Positions 51,201 through 58,147 of a stretch of 64,000 nucleotides of DNA are shown here, piece after piece. The stretch is taken from assembly GCA_905221615.1 (NCBI GenBank), contig CAJNDT010004024.1, positions 1-64,000 on the forward strand. The letters are read 5' to 3'. The DNA comes from Symbiodinium sp. CCMP2592 (Eukaryota; Sar; Dinophyceae; Suessiales; Symbiodiniaceae). Positions within the stretch are counted from its first letter, which is position 1, and each line of letters begins with the position of its first letter. The position numbers and the translations under genes are program-made. Below the pieces are notes generated by a model. It did no database searches. It had not been told where the DNA came from and worked only from the letters and a program-made list of their open reading frames with translations.

Positions 51201-52129
51201 AAGGAAGGGAAGGCGCACTGCACAATGAGGTTCAGGCCCGCAGGTGGAGGGGAATCACACAGGCCTGAGCCTTCTTGCACCGAGTCCTCAGGACCCTCAC
51301 GCCCAGGTTTAGCCCCAAGGATCTTGCCTGAAAACAGAGATGGGCCGGGCAAGGAACTTGAAGAAAAATTGGGGTTAGGGCCCGCACAAAACGGGGAAGC
51401 ACACGGGTTAGGGACCTGAAATGTCTCTAGCCCCCTTAAGCTCCCACCCTCGGGCGTCAAAATGACAGGGATCACACGCTTGCGCTGGCCGGAGGTCTCA
51501 AAAGCGGTGGAGCTGAAAATCTTGCACACAGATTGACCTGAAAGCACATAAGGATCTGCCAACACCACCTGAGAAACTGGAACACACGGCCGCCAAGTGA
51601 AAACGCACTGGCTGCACACTGCCTGCAGGGAAGGTTGAGGCCGAGGGGAAACAGGTAAAGGCGCAAGGCAGCTTGAGCACTCCACGGCACTGGACTCAGA
51701 ACCCAAACCCTCACACGAAGACTCGAAATCCCCAACACAACCTCCTAAAACCCACCCTTGCAGTGCTGAGGGTTCGGCATGCAGACGGCCCGCACGGCTT
51801 GAAACCAACGCGGCCTTTGCACAAGGCTGGCACATGTCATACCCTAGGCCGCCTTCCAACGAACTCACAGTTCGTGAGACAACAAGCGGCGCAGCACAGA
51901 GCAAACAAGGACTGCAAAAATATTGGCTGTAAACTGGCACCTCCGAAAAACGCTGACATAAAGATCGGCTCAAAAACAGATTGCAGAAATCTCCAAGGCC
52001 TGGTCCAGGACCGGGTTCATCCGCACTGGAGTGTGGCCCTAAAGGTGGGAAAGGTCGGGATTTTAGGGCCGGCAGCAGCCCCGAATCAGGAAAGTGTACA
52101 TGTTTTGCACGGCTTCGGCCTTCAATCAA
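45272..52129 (-). CDS. Family B ORF2: endonuclease, RT, RNase H, zinc ribbon (intact)
   Basis: 2285 codons without a break. N-terminal 600 residues: several CxxC pairs (CSPCLLC, CQPC, CSSC, CSQC) and three imperfect repeats of the type NPCASP-x4-GPNPNF. Endonuclease (residues about 760-985): SANITVW, LLQETHL, VNIYLKSG, GDFND (about 902), IDFGLVS, PHAAL. RT: motif A LFLDLENFYD (about 1372), B AGCPAAPSIAKL (about 1432), C VWVDDLSLD (about 1461). Knuckle CKQC-x7-H-x4-C (about 1803). RNase H: D in ATDASGG (about 1878), E in AAEQRAL, D in TIDCQSV, D in NDDVDGIC (about 2008). Zinc ribbon RCEICG ... MCTKCEKLQ (from about 2127). C-terminal KQSMLVFG. All RT and RNase H acidic residues are present. Confidence 0.93.
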   Translation of the reverse strand: MIEGRSRAKHVHFPDSGLLPALKSRPFPPLGPHSSADEPGPGPGLGDFCNLFLSRSLCQRFSEVPVYSQYFCSPCLLCAAPLVVSRTVSSLEGGLGYDMCQPCAKAALVSSRAGRLHAEPSALQGWVLGGCVGDFESSCEGLGSESSAVECSSCLAPLPVSPRPQPSLQAVCSQCVFTWRPCVPVSQVVLADPYVLSGQSVCKIFSSTAFETSGQRKRVIPVILTPEGGSLRGLETFQVPNPCASPFCAGPNPNFSSSSLPGPSLFSGKILGAKPGREGPEDSVQEGSGLCDSPPPAGLNLIVQCAFPSFEDSHLGLSTRGLVEETTMSEVSFPCPNPCASPPPEGPNPNFFLAGSAPESLSADAQLDQFSPIQPLGLQGAPRTPMAAEVFTRRGSLHQEVGGPLARGPGGPSVMPSNDGCLEFIPSPDPCALPLSEGPNPMFCPRPHCCVACEVGVPLALHPHSDTIAFIVACQEALCMKPSVELSTVLRDVTQFCPDCLLKFDANRGIAKSQPQQVYISGPKFFRGIDPEILGDYVDADPSDGAEAFSPAAAPCAQVVLNARGDIESQAPKSRRSRRRYNRWCRQQDLSSDARRIPGLPDVRPAGGTRLVSASATPTLRRASLWRENEPKSGFGNPPLSTRKWGVASAALPPFRDDAKELVPAPLDGSERGVTCKADRHLELWQRLQRALQPVQEDKVVEIVSELEEQGFIQEGSFPWFAADLAMQACHGDEPMLAVSASEDVIANLHKPSKPRTFRVTSANITVWRKDIAKWIADQHVDVFLLQETHLSEDKQEQLANAVGIHGFQAFQLPAIATGKGGYSGGLAICVRKHLDVRQAAHFAHQGAGFHSVAMRVRGTDLYLVNIYLKSGEGFQSPANSAVMSHLIPFLASVRGSYIAAGDFNDDFETLSATNVALEAKGAWLAPDGPTIASGGRIDFGLVSRSLSHVVRVSSQWLTPFKPHAALEWEWQVSDVLLSVPQVKPFKPQEVQAQKFEPRQSEHNLYVLGLEIKDRAFAQQFADLSSAVEQSVYGNTQGRGVHIPVIRAPMQVQGRLRAGWGGQKCAFWGRLLSWLEACQKTPQKCPLGSQVVSCIIQYWHGDPDSAKACSEQVADLLAHLSDDLLSSLVPIVRQQLQQNTQLWMQAQSKSYKQWLDQSSKCGMRPLFQSVKQHESKTLRPFLKSPLQERIYLRWRQWHAVWHDADAGEVDVHLAEEVKQRAIAQAQSLPPISVQRATAYFRKAAKKAPGVDGWTADMLRNMSGEAIQAVLDFLRSCELRAEWPAQVVVALVSLLPKSDKKERPIALLHFLYRSYIRLRWNLISEWQVTYSSKAAWDKALPGSQVLDVALGRLMRGEATRHAKSHMITLFLDLENFYDRCRFSDMLRTGLDLGYPPLILHQAWLVYSAPRFLQSEGTIAPPIWPSQGVLAGCPAAPSIAKLIIHPVAACITSKTGATNLDVWVDDLSLDAVDSSAEAAARTSLKLFRTLRRSLIDRGASLSMDKTCFVATTAQAATALNKLRCPMDPVVKSFARDLGVTSGGVRRRILGLAEQRRQKAKARHAQLCKLRVPNQQHRIRIVRASLWMAGLFGHQALGVSPKRRRWYRTITAKHLGRQKLGSLALVFTVMGHICEDPFATILRHHFKAVARVFHKWALQEHDKFHSAWRSQWQRLHGGKYPWLRVAGPLAATQAYLSELGVDAAEPCRWRHNSGSLQVDWQAPDTCRQVLQWISGLHQLQVRQRISDLEGCHLLAQGVDLTMPKKLLKTKFFNKNTLVSLKALWQGALLSESKPGYCKQCKCRLNLQHVLWECPALTTKFPEPPHFTQARKDFPWESLWLRGLVPWSKTRMQLHQGIERGLRVDGLWKEGCVLDASNFVFATDASGGPGSSDDRLRCVSWAIAAYALTPDGPQRVASISCLDKDLTVPAAEQRALMELFQWVSGDFDVTIDCQSVTQILKKSSPPQDSLIPWANVWHQKGRAQVTWVPSHKDQLYFKQHNIQEWRRIINDDVDGICRQVSAEAYSWEHAPWLKQVDAICKEISLHLAKKISFILQHRKSGMLPWILERPKQATAEHEQPLVIPNPVFVKPKPTTLNKRQRMLACIEGTVDTLGHRWVLGSEGSTNLTMRCEICGLYVQQILLQTRFDKLMQHPCKDQASSLPAEWSIHPSHSMLNLGVYWMCTKCEKLQRPVSEEAVKALVGSCKGPPKKSGHHAKQGHVQQKTLTPKPVAALQKTQARIPFGTKVKQKPTSEESQHPAELDGTREVRPTKESVPALKQSMLVFGHRK
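50187..50223. repeat. 17-bp hairpin element, copy 2, inside ORF2
   Basis: GCAACCCCCCATTTTCG, loop AGT, then the reverse complement with one mismatch. It lies in frame in the N-terminal part of family B ORF2 (residue about 640) and encodes GNPPLSTRKWGVA. Its neighbour sequence up to about 50330 (GAGTGCCGCCAGCGGGGCGC, ACATCGGG) matches that next to the 45097 hairpin. Confidence 0.85.
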
Positions 52130-52177
52130 AACACCCCGATCTTGATCAAGGTAACCACCAACCCTAATCCCAGACCC

Positions 52178-53365
52178 CTATCCCTGAGTCCGACCCCTAC
52201 TGCGCGAACGCGGCTTCTCACGTGTCCCATCCTGGACAGGCTGCTGGATCCCCTGCGGCTGGGAATTCGATGCTGGCGGCTCTTCAACACTGTTGCTCAG
52301 CCGGGTGGCTTCTGCCGGGGCCTGCTCTGTATCAATGTCCATGCTGCCCTCTAAGAGAGCCTGCTGCTCACTGCTAAGGGTGATACCACACTGAGTCAAG
52401 GCTAAAAGCACAGTCGCTTTGTCGGGCACGGACGGAGATTCAGCACCTGATTGCACCTTGGCTTCAAGATCCTTTTGAAGCTGCGTCACCTCGGATTGCT
52501 TATCAGACAGCTCAGTTTGGACATTTTTCATCTGATCAAGAAGGTCAGCGTACACAGCTTTTGCCCGGTCAATCTTGATTTGAAGTCCGGCTGATTTCTG
52601 GATGAGCTGGCGCAGCTCACTGGAACTAGACTTAAACTTCTTAGTTGCCGAGAGCATCAGCTCTGTGGCCGTGGGTTCTGGTGCACGGGGCTCCAAACTT
52701 TCAATGGCCTTCTTCAACGAATCTGGCAGCTGATCCATGTGCGCCTTCACAAGTGACTTGAGATCTGCAGGCTCAGCATGATTGGGGTCCTGGAATCCAA
52801 GCTGTTGCAAGAGGGACTTCTGCTCGGGAGAAGCAGAAGCCCACAGGGCTTGCGTAGCAGCCTCACTGTCCTTCATTTCAGGATGCTTGCCTTTGCCTTT
52901 GCCCTTGCCCATGCTGCCCAAGAAACCCGTGAAGGGAAGCCCTGGGGGAGGCTCAGGCTTGGACTCTTCCTTCGGCTTCCAGCCTGCTGCCACAAGCCCT
53001 TGCTGCACCTCCGGGGAAAACTTATCCCACAGTGAAAGCAATGCCTTATGAATCTTGGGACCAGGGCTGCGAGGCTGTGATCTTTGAGGCCTGGCTGCCT
53101 CAACTGCACGATCCTTCCAGACACGCGCTGCAGGACCTCGCTTCACACCTGGCCAGCGTTGGCCGCACGCCTTGCAGCACTCCAGTTTATCAGCGCCGAT
53201 ACGGTCACTCCAAACCCAGGCACCACATTTGGCGCAGACCGTATACGCACGGTTTCCAGTCATGCTGGCTGTCCCAGTGTACTTGCAAGAAAATCCTCGG
53301 CTGTACGTTTTGCAACAAGCAAACGGGCGTTTTTGCAAGGCCCAAAATCCAAGAAAATTCTGCAC
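52178..53365 (-). CDS. Family B ORF1: zinc ribbon and coiled coil
   Basis: 395 codons from the ATG at 53365; the ATG at 53263 (MTGNRAYTVCAKCG) is a better match to family A ORF1, which starts close to its zinc ribbon. Zinc ribbon CAKC...CKACG; two helical segments LWDKFSPEVQQGLVAAGW and LWASASPEQKSLLQQLGF that resemble LWKDLPEAAQKAFQEVGY of family A; coiled coil (about residues 230-310, ELRQLIQKSAGLQIKIDRAK...). A probable RNA-binding, oligomerising partner of ORF2, by analogy with LINE ORF1 proteins. Confidence 0.75.
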   Translation of the reverse strand: MQNFLGFWALQKRPFACCKTYSRGFSCKYTGTASMTGNRAYTVCAKCGAWVWSDRIGADKLECCKACGQRWPGVKRGPAARVWKDRAVEAARPQRSQPRSPGPKIHKALLSLWDKFSPEVQQGLVAAGWKPKEESKPEPPPGLPFTGFLGSMGKGKGKGKHPEMKDSEAATQALWASASPEQKSLLQQLGFQDPNHAEPADLKSLVKAHMDQLPDSLKKAIESLEPRAPEPTATELMLSATKKFKSSSSELRQLIQKSAGLQIKIDRAKAVYADLLDQMKNVQTELSDKQSEVTQLQKDLEAKVQSGAESPSVPDKATVLLALTQCGITLSSEQQALLEGSMDIDTEQAPAEATRLSNSVEEPPASNSQPQGIQQPVQDGTREKPRSRSRGRTQG

Positions 53366-53611
53366 AAGAAAACAAGGATTGGTTCACAAGCTGCAAGAAG
53401 AGTTTGCAAGCAGTTTCAAGTGTTGCGGCTCTATGGCGCTACTCTATTGCACTTCAGGGCTCTCCCTGGAACTGCCGCTACCCCTGCGCGCCCGTGCGGG
53501 TCAGCCCGCCTACGAGGAAACACAGAGATTGGTTTTGAGGTCTCTTGAGGGCCCACCCTTAGATACGGCCTCAGGAGCCCAGCCACGACGGCAACAGCGC
53601 GGCGCTCGCCA

Positions 53612-53641
53612 CTTGAACCACAACAGCTTGAGCCAAAATGG
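53612..53641 (-). repeat. Spliced-leader relics at the 5' end of family B
   Basis: Perfect CTTGAGCCAAAATGG at 53627-53641, directly abutted inside by CTTGAACCACAACAG at 53612-53626 (11 of 15 identical), a decayed older relic. Confidence 0.8.
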
Positions 53642-53648
53642 GATTTTC
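53636..53648 (-). repeat. Unit junction 8 (AAATGGGATTTTC)
   Basis: 3' end of unit C1 joined to the SL of family B. Hairpin GCCC-GTGA-GGGC follows at 53672-53683. Confidence 0.8.
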
Positions 53649-55889
53649 TCGGTCTTGCGCACAGAGTCGCGGCCCGTGAGGGCAAGTCTGAAAGCTGTAC
53701 TCTGACAGCCAAAGAAGCAGCTTCCTTGTGTTAAGGAACGCTCAGGCTAGGTCCTACTCTCTAGGACCCCCGACCTCCCAGTTCTTGCTGGTGAGGTACG
53801 CGGAGGGAACTACTTCAGGTCCTAACACAGGTCCTACCTCCCGGTCCCTGCCAGTGAGGTTGAAGAAGCAGCTCACTCAGCCTGTAGGCCCTTTCCCTCC
53901 CACCACTTGGGAGGTTCTAGGAAGCCAGTCCCTCCCAGGGAGAACCAAGACCAACAAGGGCCGCTTTCTCCAGGGTGGGCCAGACCCCCTAGTTGTGAAG
54001 AGCTTTAGGTGAGCTGGCCGTGCCCCGCTGCTCGGTAGGGAGGAGAACCCCCCAAGGCTTGGAGCAGAGAACCTAAGACTCACGAGCTTGGGTTGGACGC
54101 TGGGCGGCAACTGAGGTGGCCCTTGCGTTCTCGCTCTTACTAACAAGGGCCAGAGCACCCATGCCGCAGCAGCTCTGGGCACTCGGCTACCTCTGCCAAC
54201 CAACTCCACCCCAGTAACGGGCAGTGGAAGCAAACTGCCTTGGCTAAAAGGCTCGAGCAGCAGAGTGACCACTGGCCCCCTGTCTGCCGAGAGAAACCTC
54301 AACTCGGAGGGATCCGCCGCGAGGCTCTGCACGATCCGCGCCTAACTCACAGAGCTGTGCAAGCGGTGTTTGCACTGAAAAGGCGAGGCCCAAACCAAGG
54401 CCAGGCCAAAACTGAGAGGGTCTATGCAGAGACAGTGAGCGCGCACTGCCTCTGCACTGCGGTTGGGTACTGGCCCCCGGCGCGGGCCTGTTCACGCTCA
54501 CAAGGCGACCTTAGCCAACCGTCTACCCTCGGCAGCTGAAACCAAAACCAAGGCGAAAAAGTCAGCCGGCACTAAACCCTCTCAATGAGCGCGAGGGCAA
54601 ACGCACCCCTTACTATGCACAAACGCGCAGGAGTCGACGCTCCCCTCATCAAGCGCGGGGACCACGCCGCACCAGCTGACCCATCACCCTTGCTCGGGTT
54701 GCAGCTCAGGCAGGACCCACGGTCTGGACAGGCCTGGGAACCTGCTGCCAATAAAGAAGCAAGCGCCTAGCCGCACTTGCCATGCCACCCTGAAAAGGAG
54801 TGGACTAAGGAAAATCCCAAATACTTGGCTCAGCTCGACGCCAAGCACAGGGACGCAAGAGCCCGCAGTAACTCCTGCAAATGTGACACCTGCCCGCAGA
54901 CAGGTTCGGCCCAACCAAGCTTGAAGGCGTACTGCAAGGCCCTCAAGCGGATGACCGAGGCTAAGGGAGCTAAAAAGGGAGATCACCTCGAGGCTGGTGA
55001 GATGATCTTCCTGCATGTCCAGAATGCAAGCTCCTGTATTGGCGGCTCACTACAAGGCCCACCGCCGCCCTAAAAACAACCCTAAACCCTACCAAAGCCG
55101 CCAAGGGAAACCACCTGGAGGAGCCTCCACCACCTTGGTGGTCCTCACGCTTGCCGTCACTTACCCACACCACACATGTAGGCAATCCTAACCTTCTCGT
55201 TGCTTGTCGGTAAAGACCTGCCTCCATCTGTTCTCCTGCCCAGGTAGGCATGGTCCCAGGAGTGCACTGCATGCATGGCCGCACGTAGTGAAAGCAAACG
55301 ACTAACACAGCTGACTCTGGTCTCATGCAGTAAGTCCAGGGGCACCGACTGGGTGCTTGCTCAAGTTTGCCTGGGGTGAGCTCGCAGCGTAGAGACTGCC
55401 ACCCGCTCCAGACTGCTCACCAGCTTGGCCCGGCCCTGGGTGCTTAGTGTCCCTGCACCAAGGAAAACCCTCGAAAAGCCGTGGCCTTTGACCGTGAAGA
55501 CAGAAGGGCGAGCACCCCAAACTTGAGCCACAATGTCCCCCCTCGTAGGGTGGGTCCGCGTCTGGCGTTGCTCTACCACCCACCACAGGGGGACGTACCC
55601 CCTTGGCGCGGTGGACAGTTCCCCCGAGGGCCGAGCCCTTTCCGGTGGGAGCTGGCAAGTCCCTTGGGTGGACGTATCCCCTTCGTGAGGTGGATTGGTC
55701 CCCCGAGGGCTGAACCCTTATCGGTGGGAACAGGCAAGTGGGAGTGATGGCCCGAAGAAGCACAGCTACAAAGCCTGGGATTCACCTGTTTGGGGTCTCT
55801 TCAGCACACAGTTAGAGCCCAGGACTGATTGCAGACAACTACTTCTCCGACCACTGCGGTCACTCGAGCCAGACCTTGAGCCAAAATGG
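53642..55889 (-). mobile_element. Noncoding retro-unit C1
   Basis: 2.25 kb bounded by an SL relic (55863-55889) and the junction at 53636-53648, minus orientation inferred from these ends. It is nearly identical to the adjacent unit C2 except in the last 230 nt. No convincing ORF on the minus strand. On the + strand, ORFs at 54585-54770 and 54777-55073 lie in one frame separated by a TAG; I do not call them genes. An internal SL-like sequence lies at 55522-55536. Confidence 0.65.
55863..55889 (-). repeat. Spliced-leader relics at the 5' end of unit C1
   Basis: Perfect CTTGAGCCAAAATGG at 55875-55889, abutted by CTCGAGCCAGAC at 55863-55874 (9 of 12 identical to the same motif). Confidence 0.8.
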
Positions 55890-55896
55890 GATTTTC
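55884..55896 (-). repeat. Unit junction 9 (AAATGGGATTTTC)
   Basis: 3' end of unit C2 joined to the SL of unit C1. Hairpin GCCG-AAA-CGGC follows at 55923-55933. Confidence 0.8.
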
Positions 55897-58140
55897 TCGG
55901 TCGTGGGCACTGAGGCGCGGCCGCCGAAACGGCAAGTTCCGTCTGCTACGGGCTGTGTCTTACAGCAAAAGGAGCTTCCTTGTGTTAAGGAGCCCTCAGG
56001 CTAGTTCCTACCTAGGACCCCCGACCTCCCAGTCCCCGCTGGTGAGGTTCGCGGAGGAGACTACTTCAGGTCCTAAGCTCTAGGTCCTACCTCCCGGTCT
56101 GCGCCGGTGAGGTTGAAGAAGCAGCTCACTCAGCCTGTAGGCCCTTTCCCTCCCAACATTAGGGAGGTTCTAGGAAGCCAGTCCCTCCCAGGAAGAACCA
56201 AGACCAGCAAGGGCCGCTTTCTCCAGGGTGGGCCAGACCCCCTAGTTGTGGAGAGCTCTAGGTGAGCTGGCCGTGCCCCGCTGCTCGGTAGGGAGGAGAA
56301 CCCCCCAAGGCTTGGAGCAGAGAACCTAAGACTCACGAGCTTGGGTTGGACGCTGGGCGGCAACTGAGGTGGCCCTTGCGTTCTCGCTCTTACTAACAAG
56401 GGCCAGAGCACCCATGCCGCAGCAGCTCTGGGCACTCGGCTACCTCTGCCAACCAACTCCACCCCAGTAACGGGCAGTGGAAGCAAACTGCCTTGGCTAA
56501 AAGGCTCGAGCAGCAGAGTGACCACAGGCCCCCTGTCTGCCGAGAGAAACCTCAACTCGGAGGGATCCGCCGCGAGGCTCTGCACGATCCGCGCCAAACA
56601 ACAGAGCTGTGCATGCGGTGTTTGCACTGAAAGGCGAGGCCCAAACACGGCCAGGCCAAAACTGAGAGGGTCTATGCAGAGACAGTGAGCGCGCACTGCC
56701 TTCTGCACTGCGGTTGGGTACTGGCCCCCGGCGCGGGCCTGTTCACGCTCACAAGGCGGCCTTAGCCAACCGTCCACCCTCGGCAGCTGAAACCAAAACC
56801 AAAGCGAAAAAGTCAGCCGGCACTAAACCCTCTCAATGAGCGCGAGGGCAAACGCACCCCTTACTATGCACAAACGCGCAGGAGTCGACGCTCCCCTCAA
56901 CAAGCGCGGGGACGACGCCGCACCAGCTGACCCATCACCCTTGCTCGGGCTGCAGCTCAGGCAGGACCCACGGTCTGGACAGGCCTGGGAACCTGCTGCC
57001 AATAAAGAAGCAAGCGCTTAGCCGCACTTGCCATGCCACCCTGAAAAGGAGTGGACTAAGGAAAATCCCAAGTACTTGGCTCAGCTCGACGCCAAGCACA
57101 GGGACGCAAGAGCCCGCAGTAACTCCTGCAAATGTGACACCTGCCCGCAGACAGGTTCGGCCCAACCAAGCTTGAAGGCGTACTGCAAGGCCCTTAAGCG
57201 GATGACCGAGGCTAAGGGAGCTAAAAAGGAAGATCACCTCGAGGCTGGTGAGATGATCTTCCTGCATGTCCAGAATGCAAGCTCCTGTATTGGCGGCTCA
57301 CTACAAGGCCCACCGCCGCCCTAAAACCAACCCTAAACCCTACCAGAGCCGCCAAGGGAAACCACCTGGAGGAGCCTCCACCACCTTGGTGGTCCTCACG
57401 CTTGCCGTCACTTACCCACACCACACATGTAGGCAATCCTAACCTTCTCGTTGCTTGTCGGTAAAGACCTGCCTCCATCTGTTCTCCTGCCCAGGTAGGC
57501 ATGGTCCCAGGAGTGCACTGCATGCATGGCCGCACGTAGTGAAAGCAAACGACTAACACAGCTGACTCTGGTCTCATGCAGTAAGTCCAGGGGCACCGAC
57601 TGGGTGCTTGCTCAAGTTTGCCTGGGGTGAGCTCGCAGCGTAGAGACTGCCACCCGCTCCAGACTGCTCACCAGCTTGGCCCGGCCCTGGGTGCTTAGTG
57701 TCCCTGCACCAAGGAAAACCCTCCAAAAGCCGTGGCTTTTGACCGTGAAGACAGAAGGGCGAGCACCCCAAACTTGAGCCACAATGTCCCCCCTCGTAGG
57801 GTGGGTCCGCGTCTGGCGTTGCTCAACCACCCACCACAGGGGGACGTACCCCCTTGGCGCGGTGGACAGTTCCCCCGAGGGCCGAGCCCTTTCCGGTGGG
57901 AGCTGGCAAGTCCCTTGGGTGGACGTATCCCCTTCGTGAGGTGGATTGGTCCCCCGAGGGCTGAACCCTTACCGGTGGGAACAGGCAAGTGGGAGTGATG
58001 GCCCGAAGAAGCACAGCTACAAAGCCTGGGATTCACCTGTTTGGGGTCTCTTCAGCACACAGTTAGAGCCCAGGACTGTTTGCAGACAACTACTTCTCCG
58101 ACCACTGCGGTCACTCGAGCCAGACCTTGAGCCAAAATGG
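55890..58140 (-). mobile_element. Noncoding retro-unit C2
   Basis: Tandem neighbour and near copy of C1, with the same boundaries (SL relic 58114-58140, junction 55884-55896) and internal SL-like sequence (57773-57787). From about 56112 to the SL end the two units differ only at scattered bases, whereas the 3' terminal 230 nt differ clearly. Its 5' end abuts the stop codon of the copia-like polyprotein. Confidence 0.65.
58114..58140 (-). repeat. Spliced-leader relics at the 5' end of unit C2
   Basis: Perfect CTTGAGCCAAAATGG at 58126-58140, abutted by the decayed CTCGAGCCAGAC at 58114-58125, identical to that of unit C1. Confidence 0.8.
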
Positions 58141-58147
58141 GATTTTC
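58135..58147 (-). repeat. Unit junction 10 (AAATGGGATTTTC)
   Basis: Joins the copia-like gene to unit C2. The TGA stop of that gene (58146-58148 on the + strand as TCA) overlaps the junction. No hairpin tail is seen on this side. Confidence 0.75.

Larger units (their letters stand above)
43139..53641 (-). mobile_element. LINE family B, full-length copy
   Basis: 10.5 kb on the minus strand: SL relics at 53612-53641, 5' UTR of about 250 nt, ORF1 (52178-53365), a 48-nt gap, intact ORF2 (45272-52129), and a 2.1-kb 3' region with tandem repeats, ending at the junction 43136-43148. Unlike the family A copies, neither ORF shows a frameshift. This is the best candidate for a recently active element in the window. 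Confidence 0.9.

Noticed and set aside
54777-55073. 98-codon + strand ORF, repeated almost identically at 57028-57324
   Set aside because: Conserved only because units C1 and C2 are near-identical; it starts from TTG, opposes the inferred transcript direction and shows no domain.
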